This document shows positions 13,972 to 22,803 of a DNA stretch of 36,571 bases, piece by piece. How positions within the stretch are numbered: position 1 is the first letter of the stretch; each line of letters opens with the position of its first letter. A program made the position numbers and the translations under genes. This stretch comes from Prevotella sp. 885 (GTDB lineage: Bacteria; Bacteroidota; Bacteroidia; Bacteroidales; Bacteroidaceae): NCBI RefSeq assembly GCF_002265625.1, contig NZ_NOVE01000037.1, positions 1 to 36,571 on the forward strand, in the 5' to 3' direction. The notes under the pieces are model-generated. The model worked only from the letters and a program-made list of their open reading frames with translations, ran no database searches and had not been told where the DNA came from.

Positions 13972-16542
13972 ATGATCATATATGTAATCATAGCATTTGT
14001 AGCAATACTCATAGGCATGGCTATCTCAGTCTCTGCCTTTGGAACCGGAGGAAAGCGCAAGAAAATCTTTCAGGACATCTACTTCTCTGTTGAGGATGTG
14101 GATGGCATTGGCGTGCTCTACACCAAGACTGGCGAATACTCAGCCATCTTGAAGATGGAGAACCCGGTGCAGAAGTACTCTGCCAATATAGACAGCTACT
14201 ATGAGTTCAATCATCTTGTCACCGCACTTGCCCAGACCCTCGGTGAAGGCTATGCCATTCATAAGCAGGATGTCTTCGTGCGCAAACAGTTCCAAGATGA
14301 GAGCAATGACAACCATGAGTTCTTGTCGGAGTCTTACTTCAAGTATTTCAATGGACGTTCCTATACCGATAGCAAGACTTATCTGATTATCACCCAGGAG
14401 AATAAGAAAAGCCGAATCTTCTCTTTTGACAGCAAGAAATGGCGTGACTTTGTGGTGAAGATCCGAAAAGTCAAAGACCAGTTGAAGGACTCTGGCGTGG
14501 AAGCCTCCTACCTGGACGGAAATACAGCACGTGAATACGTTGACCGCTATTTCTCCATGAACTTCAATGGCAAGGTTGTGTCTATGACCAACTTCAAAGT
14601 CGATGAAGAGTCTATCAGCATGGGCAACAAACGATGCAAGGTCTATAGTCTTGTTGATGTTGATTGTATCAGCACGCCATCTATAGTCCGTCCTTTCACC
14701 AACATTGAGGTGAACAATGTTTCTATGCCAGTGGATATGGTATCATTGGTTGACTGTATTCCTTCTGCAGATGTAGTAGTGTATAACCAGATGTTCTTTA
14801 TTCCTAACCAGAAAAGAGAGCTCTCCCTACTCGACAAGAAGAAAAACCGTCATGCCAGTATGCCTAATCCAAGCAACCAGATAGCCGTGGAGGACATCAA
14901 GAAGGTGCAGGATGTGATAGCAAGAGAAAACAAACAGTTGGTATATGCTCACTTCAACCTTGTCGTTGGAGTACCTATAGATGCTGATATTCAGAAAAGT
15001 ACCAACCATCTGGAGAACTCCTTTGGTCGATTGGGCATTCATATCAGCAAAAGAGCCTACAACCAGCTGGAGCTGTTTGTCAACTCATTCCCTGGTAATT
15101 GCTACTCCACCAACCCAGAGTATGACCGCTTCCTGACTCTCAGTGATGCAGCCGCCTGTCTCATGTACAAAGAGCGCATTCAACATAGTGAGGAAACCCC
15201 GTTGAAGATTTACTATACAGACCGCCAAGGTGTGCCTGTTGCCATCGACATCAGTGGTAAGGAAGGAAAGAACAAGATAACGGATAACTCCAATTTCTTC
15301 TGCCTCGGTCCGTCTGGAAGCGGCAAGTCCTTCCACATGAATAGTGTAGTCCGTCAGATGTGGGAACAGAATACCGACGTTGTGATGGTTGATACCGGTA
15401 ATTCATACGAAGGACTCTGCGAATATGTCGGTGGCAAGTATATCAGCTACACAGACGAGCATCCTATCACTATGAATCCTTTTGCCATCAAGCGTGAGGA
15501 GTTGAACATCGAGAAGATAGGCTTCCTGAAAAATCTGGTCATGCTCATCTGGAAAGGAACCCAAGGTGAAGTCACCAAGACGGAAGACCGTCTCATAGAG
15601 CAGGTTATCACGGAATACTTCGATGAATACTTCATGAAGAAACAGATAGAGAACCTGTCGTTCAACACATTCTACGAGTACAGTAAAGTCCGTATTCCTC
15701 AGATTATAAAGGAGAACAATCTGGCAGGAATAGACTTGGCATCCTACAACTATCTGCTGAAGGACTTCTATAAGGGCGGTAGTCATGAGCTTACACTCAA
15801 TGAGAACCTTGACACAAAGCTGTTTGATGAGACCTTCATCGTCTTTGAGATTGACTCCATCAAGGATGACCCTCTCCTCTTCCCTCTTGTTACACTTATC
15901 ATCATGGACGTTTTCATTCAGAAGATGCGTATCAAGAAGAACCGCAAGGTACTTGTCATCGAGGAGGCATGGAAAGCCATAGCTTCGCCAATGATGGCAG
16001 AATATATCAAGTATCTCTACAAGACAGCCCGAAAGTTCTGGGCATCGGTGGGTGTGGTTACTCAGGAGATCCAGGACATCGTGGGAAGTCCTATCGTGAA
16101 GGAAGCCATCATCAACAACTCTGATGTGGTGATGCTGCTTGACCAAAGCAAGTTCCGTGAACGTTTCGATGAAATCAAGGCAATCCTGGGCTTAACAGAT
16201 GTGGACTGCAAGAAGATCTTCACCATCAACCGACTTGAAAACAAGGAAGGCAGAAGCTTCTTCCGAGAAGTCTTTATCCGAAGAGGAAGTGTCGGAGGCG
16301 TGTTTGGAGTTGAGGAACCTCACGAGTGCTATATGACCTATACCACCGAGCGAGCAGAAAAGGAAGCGCTGAAACTCTACAAGAAAGAGTTGCAATGCGA
16401 CCATCAGCATGCCATCGAAGCCTATTGCCGAGACTGGGAACTGTCAGGAATTACCAAATCCCTACCATTTGCCCAGAAGGTGAACCAGACTGGTCATGTG
16501 CTGAACCTCAAACCCAAGAGGAAATTTGATGAGTATATGTAA
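13972..16542 (+). CDS. traG: TraG-family conjugation ATPase (VirB4-like)
   Basis: About 856 residues from the ATG at 13972; the earlier TTG at 13951 is less likely. An N-terminal membrane helix (MIIYVIIAFVAILIGMAISV) is followed by the TraG N-terminal domain (KKIFQDIYFSVEDVDGIGVLYTKTGEYSAI). The VirB4-type ATPase core has Walker A GPSGSGKSFHMNS at about residue 447, Walker B VLVIEEAWKAI at about residue 660, and the motif GVVTQEIQDI. These ATPases energise pilus or channel assembly in type IV secretion. The gene appears intact. Nearly identical-length proteins occur in Bacteroidetes conjugative transposons. Other transfer genes around it are missing, so it is probably not functional alone. 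Confidence 0.93.
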   Translation: MIIYVIIAFVAILIGMAISVSAFGTGGKRKKIFQDIYFSVEDVDGIGVLYTKTGEYSAILKMENPVQKYSANIDSYYEFNHLVTALAQTLGEGYAIHKQDVFVRKQFQDESNDNHEFLSESYFKYFNGRSYTDSKTYLIITQENKKSRIFSFDSKKWRDFVVKIRKVKDQLKDSGVEASYLDGNTAREYVDRYFSMNFNGKVVSMTNFKVDEESISMGNKRCKVYSLVDVDCISTPSIVRPFTNIEVNNVSMPVDMVSLVDCIPSADVVVYNQMFFIPNQKRELSLLDKKKNRHASMPNPSNQIAVEDIKKVQDVIARENKQLVYAHFNLVVGVPIDADIQKSTNHLENSFGRLGIHISKRAYNQLELFVNSFPGNCYSTNPEYDRFLTLSDAAACLMYKERIQHSEETPLKIYYTDRQGVPVAIDISGKEGKNKITDNSNFFCLGPSGSGKSFHMNSVVRQMWEQNTDVVMVDTGNSYEGLCEYVGGKYISYTDEHPITMNPFAIKREELNIEKIGFLKNLVMLIWKGTQGEVTKTEDRLIEQVITEYFDEYFMKKQIENLSFNTFYEYSKVRIPQIIKENNLAGIDLASYNYLLKDFYKGGSHELTLNENLDTKLFDETFIVFEIDSIKDDPLLFPLVTLIIMDVFIQKMRIKKNRKVLVIEEAWKAIASPMMAEYIKYLYKTARKFWASVGVVTQEIQDIVGSPIVKEAIINNSDVVMLLDQSKFRERFDEIKAILGLTDVDCKKIFTINRLENKEGRSFFREVFIRRGSVGGVFGVEEPHECYMTYTTERAEKEALKLYKKELQCDHQHAIEAYCRDWELSGITKSLPFAQKVNQTGHVLNLKPKRKFDEYM

Positions 16543-16569
16543 CAAGTCATAAACGATAATATTCAAACA

Positions 16570-19131
16570 ATGAAACGCTATCTGATAATACTTACTCTCT
16601 ATCTCTGTGCCGTAGTACCGACGATGGCACAGTACTACAGTGTAAACTATGACAAGCGCACTGTAGAAGCAATGACAGCCGCTTTTGCAACAGAGGCAGC
16701 TACTGAGGCGTATTATGCCGAACAGGTAGCTAAGATACGTGAACACTATCAGGCGGCAGAGGTGGCTGCGGCAGGAATCTTCACCTCAAAGTTCCTTGAC
16801 CGCAAAGCTCTCACCAATTTAGGACTGTGGACAAGTGCCACAGAGAACTACTATTACCGCCGTATCTACAACATGGTGTCGGCCAAGATCATGCCGAAGA
16901 TATGGACTATAGCTGGAATGATGCTCAAAAGTCCACAGAATGCTCTCTACTGGGGAAGCTATTTATATAAGGTATGTGAAGAGACCAAGACTCTCTGCTA
17001 TCAGTTTGAGTCAATCGTCACCAACAGCACCCTCTCATTCAAGGATATTGCATTTCTGGAGATCAACCAGGAATTAGCGGCTATTCTGAAACTCTCGGAG
17101 TTGGGCAACGTAGATTGGGAAGCGATGTTTGACAACTTTTCCGGGTTCGGTTCCAACTTTACGAAGGAGAATCTGAAGGAAGACATAGACAACCTGTATG
17201 CCATGGGAGTCAACCTTGCTTCTGCCGGAGCTGGTAATGCTGTAGGCTCAATCCTTGGCAACAGTAGTTTCAGTGGTACGATGATGGATAAGACAAGCAG
17301 CGTCATTGAGATTGCAGAAAATGTGTATGGACTCTACAACAGTCTGTCTGCAAATGCAGGCAATACGCTCTTGCAGTTTGTTGGAGGAAGGGATAGCATT
17401 GCAAATCTCTTCTCTTTATCGAACTACAATCTGACCTCTTGGGTAACAGACTATGCCCGTGAAGGAATGGGACAATACTACACCCAGCGATGGTATATCT
17501 ATAGAGTTGATGCCGGTAATGTGAAGCTGTGCGACTACTATCCACCTACAGACAATGATGCCATCATCAAAGGTGATCACTGGTATCGTATCAGCACAAA
17601 GGACAAAAACTATACTCCAACATCGGCAGAAAGAGAAGCTGCATTGAGAAACTCAGAAAGCCATGCTGGATGGTGTCGAAGTGATGTTCAGCAGCATAAC
17701 AACTCGAATGACGGCTACAATTATAGCATAACCTACTATATGTCAGGCTATATTCTCAGTAAGAAGAAAAGTGGTCAATATGCTAAAGCCTATGCTTACG
17801 AGATTCATGTTTCAAAGAGCTGGTATAAAAAGGAAGTTGCTTATGAGGATGTCTTTGATTCCTACACAATGGACATGAACACATTCAAAGCCGGATTGAA
17901 TGCACGACTGAAAGAACTCAATGATAACGAGAAAGGTTACACCTACTATCTTTCAAGTGATGCAAAGAGATACTATCAGACAACCGATGCCAAGAAGATT
18001 GCAGGATGTGAAACTGCAACCATCAGTGTTACCTGCCATGGCGGTACCAAACTTGGTGAAGCGTCAACCCAATACAAGTGTTCGAGTTGTGGAAGTAGCG
18101 TAAATGGTCACACCAAGCAGTGTGCCATGGCCACAGGTGTCACTCCTGAAAGTGTCAACACCTCAGAGATTGATTCCAAGATTGCGGAGACAGAGAGGGA
18201 AATAGCTTCTCTACAGTCAGAAATCACAAACTTGGAGGCAGAAAATTCGGAACTTCTGAGAAAAATCAAGAATTCAAATGTAAATGATGCTGCGAGGTAT
18301 CGTAAACAGTACAATGCCAACAAAGACCGCATCACAGCATTGAAGTCTGATAAAAGCACTGCCGAAACAGAACTTGCCCAGTACCAAAAGGCAAAGCAAG
18401 AGGCCATTGATGGTGAGAATGCCGTGACAGATGATTATTACCGCATACCTGCCATCATGCAGGATTGCAAGACTGCCTATAATCTCAGTTGGAATGGTTC
18501 GGGGGCTTGGGAAGGTAATACTTTCGTTCGTACTGCTTCCATGCCTAATATCAATGGTGTCATCACTTTCAAGGCAACAGTCTCGATAGCAAGAAAGCCC
18601 AAGTATTTCATGGGCATCAAGATACACCGTGCCATTGTGCAAATTTCATGGACTCTGACCACGGAATATAGCGATACGCAAGTGGTAGCTGTAGTAAACC
18701 TCGACCCGGCTAAGACCGATGAGGAAAAAGCTGCCGAAGTAAATGCTAAACTTGCAGAGATTGCCCGTGACTATCCAGACTGCGATCCAACGGTAGAATA
18801 TGCAAAGAACAATCTTGTGGAATCAGACAATACGGATGATACCTATCATTTGCTCTGGTCAAGTGACCGCCTGGAGATTGCACGTCAGATAGACAGCCGT
18901 CTCACCAAGATATTTGCAGATCTGGTGTCATTGGAGAAGATGATGCACTACAAGCATTCCATCATAGACATTTTAAGGAGTGTCGCTCCCCCACTGAATG
19001 ACGAGCAAGGCAGAAGACAGACTCTCATTGAACAATGCAGGAAACGATGGTTGCGACATGCAGCCGATAGTGGACATTCAGATAGTTATAACGGAAAATA
19101 TGAAGACGATGAAGAAGACAACAGTGAATAG
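16570..19131 (+). CDS. Large exported conjugation-associated protein, unrecognised
   Basis: This 853-residue protein has a signal peptide (MKRYLIILTLYLCAVVPTMA, cut before Q) and no clear later membrane helix. The first 300 residues are helical and rich in Ala/Tyr. The middle is Tyr-rich and polar. At about 504-518 is a CSSCGSSVNGHTKQC cluster that could bind zinc or form disulphides. A coiled coil follows (about 535-613: ETEREIASLQSEITNLEAEN...). The C-terminal third is beta-rich, then acidic (KYEDDEEDNSE). It follows TraG by 27 bases, and its 3' end overlaps the next gene. In related operons this slot holds periplasmic Tra proteins; I cannot assign it to TraH/TraI with confidence. Confidence 0.8.
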   Translation: MKRYLIILTLYLCAVVPTMAQYYSVNYDKRTVEAMTAAFATEAATEAYYAEQVAKIREHYQAAEVAAAGIFTSKFLDRKALTNLGLWTSATENYYYRRIYNMVSAKIMPKIWTIAGMMLKSPQNALYWGSYLYKVCEETKTLCYQFESIVTNSTLSFKDIAFLEINQELAAILKLSELGNVDWEAMFDNFSGFGSNFTKENLKEDIDNLYAMGVNLASAGAGNAVGSILGNSSFSGTMMDKTSSVIEIAENVYGLYNSLSANAGNTLLQFVGGRDSIANLFSLSNYNLTSWVTDYAREGMGQYYTQRWYIYRVDAGNVKLCDYYPPTDNDAIIKGDHWYRISTKDKNYTPTSAEREAALRNSESHAGWCRSDVQQHNNSNDGYNYSITYYMSGYILSKKKSGQYAKAYAYEIHVSKSWYKKEVAYEDVFDSYTMDMNTFKAGLNARLKELNDNEKGYTYYLSSDAKRYYQTTDAKKIAGCETATISVTCHGGTKLGEASTQYKCSSCGSSVNGHTKQCAMATGVTPESVNTSEIDSKIAETEREIASLQSEITNLEAENSELLRKIKNSNVNDAARYRKQYNANKDRITALKSDKSTAETELAQYQKAKQEAIDGENAVTDDYYRIPAIMQDCKTAYNLSWNGSGAWEGNTFVRTASMPNINGVITFKATVSIARKPKYFMGIKIHRAIVQISWTLTTEYSDTQVVAVVNLDPAKTDEEKAAEVNAKLAEIARDYPDCDPTVEYAKNNLVESDNTDDTYHLLWSSDRLEIARQIDSRLTKIFADLVSLEKMMHYKHSIIDILRSVAPPLNDEQGRRQTLIEQCRKRWLRHAADSGHSDSYNGKYEDDEEDNSE

Positions 19132-19852
19132 CAAGATACTGACAATACTCATTTGTCTGTTGACTCTTTTGCCTTCAGCAGCAAAGGCTCAGGTAGGCTT
19201 TGATGCAGTTTCTATCGAGGCCTATATCAAAGACCACAAGCAACAGCGCAGTCTGCTGCTTGTGCGTTCCACCTTGGAGGCAAGCAATAAACTGCTGCAT
19301 GACTACAGCGGCGATGCCAACATTGGATTCAGGGACATCAACAAGGAACTGGATAAGTACACCAGGGCATTTGATGTGATTGACATTCTGTATCAGTCAC
19401 TCCGTACCAGTCTCAATGTGTACAGCACCTATGAGAATGTGAGTGACAAAGTCGGTGACTATAGAAAGATGCTCAATGATTTCAGGAAGAAATGCCTGGA
19501 AAGAGGAAACATCATGAGTACCGATACGCTGATTATCACCATCAACACCAAGGCTTTGGCTAAGATTGCAGATGAAGGCGACAATCTCTATAGGTCAGTC
19601 AGTGATTTGCTGCTATATGCTACTGGAGCTGCGGCATGTTCAACGTCAGATTTGCTTCTCATCATTACGAGCATCAACAACTCGCTCGACAATATCAACA
19701 AGCATCTCAACAAGGCATACTTCGAAACATGGAGATATATCCAAGTGAGAATAGGCTATTGGAAAAAGCAGGTGTACCGTGCCAAGAGCAAGGAGGAAAT
19801 CATAAGCGATGCCTTTGGCAGATGGAGAGGCGCAGGATATTTAGGCTATTAG
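19100..19852 (+). CDS. Exported helical protein of the conjugation operon, unknown
   Basis: It starts at 19100 or 19109 (both in frame; GGA lies 5 bases before the first), overlapping the preceding gene by about 30 bases. The roughly 250-residue product has a signal peptide (KILTILICLLTLLPSAAKA, cut before QVGFDA). The mature part is mostly alpha-helical with long heptad-like stretches (EAYIKDHKQQRSLLLVRSTLEASNKLL; INNSLDNINKHLNKAYFETWR). It carries no catalytic motif. The overlap implies translational coupling to the 853-residue protein, so the two probably act together in the periplasm. The family is not recognised; a role in the mating channel is inferred from position only. Confidence 0.75.
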   Translation: MKTMKKTTVNSKILTILICLLTLLPSAAKAQVGFDAVSIEAYIKDHKQQRSLLLVRSTLEASNKLLHDYSGDANIGFRDINKELDKYTRAFDVIDILYQSLRTSLNVYSTYENVSDKVGDYRKMLNDFRKKCLERGNIMSTDTLIITINTKALAKIADEGDNLYRSVSDLLLYATGAAACSTSDLLLIITSINNSLDNINKHLNKAYFETWRYIQVRIGYWKKQVYRAKSKEEIISDAFGRWRGAGYLGY

Positions 19853-19871
19853 GATAATAAATAAAAATTCA

Positions 19872-20657
19872 ATGAATATGAAACATTTAATCTCTTCACG
19901 GACAGCACTTTGTCTATGTGGCTTGACGTTATGCTTTAACGCATCAGCCCAAGGCTATGTGAGTTACAACCATGATGCAGCCAAGATGAACCAGATTACG
20001 GTTCAGGAGATTGGTTCTGGCGGTCTCACTCCAGCATTCTATTATGATGCCTTACACAACAGCTATCAGAAGACTGCAGCAAAAAAGAACAAGCAGTTTT
20101 TCAGAACCATGGCCGGAGTCTCTGCATATCAACAGGTGGATGTTGCTGACAGTATCAAAGCATCTCTTACCCAACGAGCAGAAATAGAAGCACTCAACAT
20201 TGCAGACCGGCAGATTGACATTGCCTGGCTTGCGGAAGGAAACAAGATCAACTCCAAGCTCTCGGACTTTCAGGCGAATATTGACCGAATAGTAAGCGCA
20301 GGTGGCTCTGTTTCAGACAAGACACGATGGACAGAATACTACAAGATGTACAAGACAGTCATCAAGGAGATGCAGGATGCCTATATGCCCAATGCCCAGC
20401 GCAAACAGCAGTATCTTGCCATCTATGATGACATTACCAAGCAGAATGAGACACTTATCTTCTTTTTAGTCCAACTAAGCAACAAGAGAAAGACCTCCTC
20501 CTTGCTTGCTGCACGACTTGAAAGAAGAAACAATGTAGCCAGCCACGCATCATCAGCAATCAGTAGATGGCGTGAAGCAGGCAAAAAGAATGTAGGAAAT
20601 AACTCTGGAGGCTCAGGAACTGATGACTCCGAAGACAATAACATAGTAAGACAATAA
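19872..20657 (+). CDS. Exported conjugation-associated protein (possibly DUF5045-like)
   Basis: This 261-residue protein has a signal peptide (SSRTALCLCGLTLCFNASA, cut before QGYVSYNHDAAKMNQITVQEIGSG). Its helical body contains FYYDALHNSYQKTAAKKNKQFFRTMAGVSAYQQVD and ends in a Gly/Ser-rich disordered tail (NNSGGSGTDDSEDNN). The early VSYNHDAAKMNQ...E.G.G.LtPa.YY pattern is one I associate with exported proteins encoded just before TraJ in Bacteroidetes conjugation operons; the DUF5045 assignment is tentative. It is separated from TraJ by only 3 bases. Confidence 0.75.
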   Translation: MNMKHLISSRTALCLCGLTLCFNASAQGYVSYNHDAAKMNQITVQEIGSGGLTPAFYYDALHNSYQKTAAKKNKQFFRTMAGVSAYQQVDVADSIKASLTQRAEIEALNIADRQIDIAWLAEGNKINSKLSDFQANIDRIVSAGGSVSDKTRWTEYYKMYKTVIKEMQDAYMPNAQRKQQYLAIYDDITKQNETLIFFLVQLSNKRKTSSLLAARLERRNNVASHASSAISRWREAGKKNVGNNSGGSGTDDSEDNNIVRQ

Positions 20658-20660
20658 AAC

Positions 20661-21563
20661 ATGGCAGATTCAAACATCCTTTCCGATTTCGGTATCAAGA
20701 TCCTCGAACAGGAGATTGATGATGTGATTTTCCAGACCAACGAGTTCCTTTGTGATGCCACGTTCACAGGCTCACAAGGTCCGTTTTGGTGGATATTGCA
20801 GATGTGTATGGCTCTGGCTGCGCTGTTCTCGATAGTCGTAGCTGGCAGTATGGCCTACAAGATGATGGTAAAGCATGAGCCAATAGACATCATGAAGCTA
20901 TTCAAGCCTCTTGTGGTCAGTGTGATCCTCTGTTGGTGGTACCCACCTGCAGATACCGGCATTACAAACAACGGCAGCAGCTGGTGTGTACTTGACTTTC
21001 TCTCCTATATCCCTAACTGCATAGGTTCATACACCCACGACTTGTATGAAGCGGAGTCCGCACAGATTGAGGATAAGTTTGAAGAAGTCCAGGAGCTCAT
21101 CTATACCCGTGATACTCTTTATAACTCATTACAAGCCCAGGCTGACGTAGCCCATTCTGGCACATCGGATCCAAACCTGATAGAGTCCACCATGGAACAA
21201 GCAGGTGTGGATGAAGTGACAAACATGGAAACTGATGCTTCGAAGCTCTGGTTCACATCACTCACAGCTGGTGCGGTGGTAGGCATAGACAAGGTGATTA
21301 TGCTCATAGCTTTGATTGTCTTCCGTATAGGCTGGTGGGCTACCATCTATTGCCAACAGATACTCCTGGGTATGCTGACGATATTCGGTCCGATACAATG
21401 GGCATTCTCTCTCTTGCCAAAATGGGAAGGAGCCTGGGCAAAGTGGCTGATACGTTATCTCACGGTACATTTCTATGGAGCAATGCTATACTTCGTAGGT
21501 TTTAGAAATGATGTAACCATCTGTAAATCAATATCGTTTTTGGAGAAGATTGGCTTCACGTAA
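20661..21563 (+). pseudogene. traJ: TraJ-like conjugation membrane protein, C-terminally truncated (VirB6-like)
   Basis: The N-terminal 280 residues match TraJ of Bacteroidetes conjugation systems. Membrane helices include WWILQMCMALAALFSIVVAGSMAY, VVSVILCWWYPP, ITAGAVVGIDKVIMLIALIVF-like and GWWATIYCQQILLGMLTIFGPIQWAFSLLPKWEGAWAKW (shortened). The family-typical LIRYLTVHFYGAMLYFVGF follows and then the frame runs into an unrelated 19-residue tail (RNDVTICKSISFLEKIGFT). Full-length TraJ continues with at least one more membrane helix and a hydrophilic tail. The break at about 21500 and the absence of traK onward show a deletion or recombination junction. It is probably non-functional, though translated length is still 300 residues. 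Confidence 0.75.
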
Positions 21564-21900
21564 CAAACCTGCACCAAAAATCAGAAAAATAAATCTAAAG
21601 AAACTCAAATGTGGTGCAGTTGCCATCTTTACAGTGCAAAGATACAAAAATTCTTTCAAACTCAGTCCACTTCTTCCAATTATTTTTTCTATCCACCTTT
21701 CACGATTCTTGAACGGTGGATTTGATACAGGACAGCGCAACTACATCACTATCGATTGATAAGAAATCAAACTCAACAAAATGCACGTTTGAGAATGGTT
21801 TATAGTATGATTATTCGCGTAAAATCATACTCGTATCATAAATAGTTTTAATATCAGGCTCACTGCAAGGTCGTTTTATCCGAGTTCGTCAATCTAGGCG

Positions 21901-21908
21901 TAACTTTG
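21901..21908 (+). promoter_or_regulatory. Putative -7 box TAACTTTG
   Basis: An exact TAnnTTTG match with a TTTA sequence about 22 bases upstream as a weak -33 element. It points toward the HTH gene almost 300 bases away, so a leader RNA would result. Low certainty. Confidence 0.3.
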
Positions 21909-22145
21909 CATCACAAAACGATTCGTGCTATCGTGTTAGCCGATTGCTAATATATAATATAAGATAGGTCAGGACAATGCCTAAACATTTCTTGCTTTTC
22001 CATACAACTGGACAATAGTCAAAGAAATAAAGCAAATTCAATTCTTTGGTACCTTTTGCATGTAGAAATGAGACCAAACTAACAAAATTGGTTCGAAAAT
22101 GGCTAGTTTTGAGGACTAATTTCCTGAAAATGCTCCTACTCATAA

Positions 22146-22153
22146 TAATTTTG
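22146..22153 (+). promoter_or_regulatory. Putative -7 box TAATTTTG for the HTH gene
   Basis: An exact TAnnTTTG match 49 bases before the ATG at 22203 of the HTH gene. No TTTG is present at the expected -33 position. Confidence 0.4.
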
Positions 22154-22202
22154 CATCGTCATTTCGCGAATGTCACACTTGCTCAAAGGAATTAAATCAA
22201 TA

Positions 22203-22562
22203 ATGCGTATGTCAGAAAACAAGAAAACCAACGTCCAGAAGGACACAGACCTCCATCAGCAGGTAGAAGAGCTCAAAGAGCGCATGAAAGCTATGGAGAA
22301 CATCCTTGACAACGGCAAGGAGATTTTAACCGTTGAAGAAGCTGCCAAGTTCATGGGCATCGCTCGCAGTTCTCTCTACAAGATGACCTCAGACCAGTTG
22401 ATTCCATTCTACCGTCCAAACGGCAAGATGATCTACTTCGAGAAGTCTGAGATTCTCGCTTGGATTCGTCGCAATCGTCAGAGCTCTAAGGCAGAAATCC
22501 AAGAGGCTGCTATCATGCATGAGCAGAAGCTTGGTATGAGAAGCGCACAGACAGGCAGATAA
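22203..22562 (+). CDS. Excisionase-like helix-turn-helix (HTH_17) DNA-binding protein
   Basis: From the ATG at 22203 this gives about 119 residues (MRMSENKK...). A basic, helical N-terminus (about 10-45, coiled-coil-like VEELKERMKAMENIL) is followed by an HTH_17/MerR-like domain (ILTVEEAAKFMGIARSSLYKMTSDQLIPFYRPNGKMIYFEKSEILAWIRRNR). This is the usual architecture of small excisionase/regulator proteins in Bacteroidetes mobile elements. An ATG at 22170 is also in frame. AAAGGA before 22203 favours the shorter form, although spacing is long. It is the first gene of the mobilisation half of the element. Confidence 0.85.
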   Translation: MRMSENKKTNVQKDTDLHQQVEELKERMKAMENILDNGKEILTVEEAAKFMGIARSSLYKMTSDQLIPFYRPNGKMIYFEKSEILAWIRRNRQSSKAEIQEAAIMHEQKLGMRSAQTGR

Positions 22563-22563
22563 T

Positions 22564-22756
22564 TTGTTCTTCCATGGTGAATAAGAATTGTTCTTCCTAT
22601 ATCAATGATATTCGATGTTCAGGTCTGAACACTATCCATTTCATTACGGTGCCATTAACCAAAGGGCTATTCATTTCCCTTTTGTCATTGATACTGGATA
22701 TAGGAGAACAGTTCTTTCGCCTATCCTTCGCTAATTCCGGTTACTCGGAAGAACAA
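22564..22756. repeat. TTGTTCTTCC repeated twice directly and once inverted
   Basis: Direct copies lie at 22564-22573 and 22588-22597, and a perfect inverted copy GGAAGAACAA at 22747-22756. They bracket the 240-base gap between the HTH gene and the winged-helix gene. Possible iteron- or operator-like sites for one of these DNA-binding proteins. Confidence 0.5.
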
Positions 22757-22803
22757 GTTCTGATTCCGGCACCTGCAAGGCGAGAACGTAAATCAACCAA
22801 AGT

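Larger units (their letters stand above)
21564..22169. other. Non-coding AT-rich stretch after the TraJ break
   Basis: About 600 bases without a convincing gene. It contains a short inverted repeat TCCACC/GGTGGA (21692-21697 and 21715-21720) and two TAnnTTTG boxes facing right (21901-21908 and 22146-22153). Short frames on both strands lack family features. It may be the residue of the lost tra genes or of an insertion sequence, but I cannot identify one. Confidence 0.5.

Noticed and set aside
15403..16146. 247-residue minus-strand frame
   Set aside because: Antisense to the TraG ATPase core, which has intact Walker motifs.
21528..21740. 70-residue minus-strand frame considered as an insertion-sequence transposase end
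   Set aside because: No DDE or other transposase motif visible and no terminal repeats; left as unidentified sequence.
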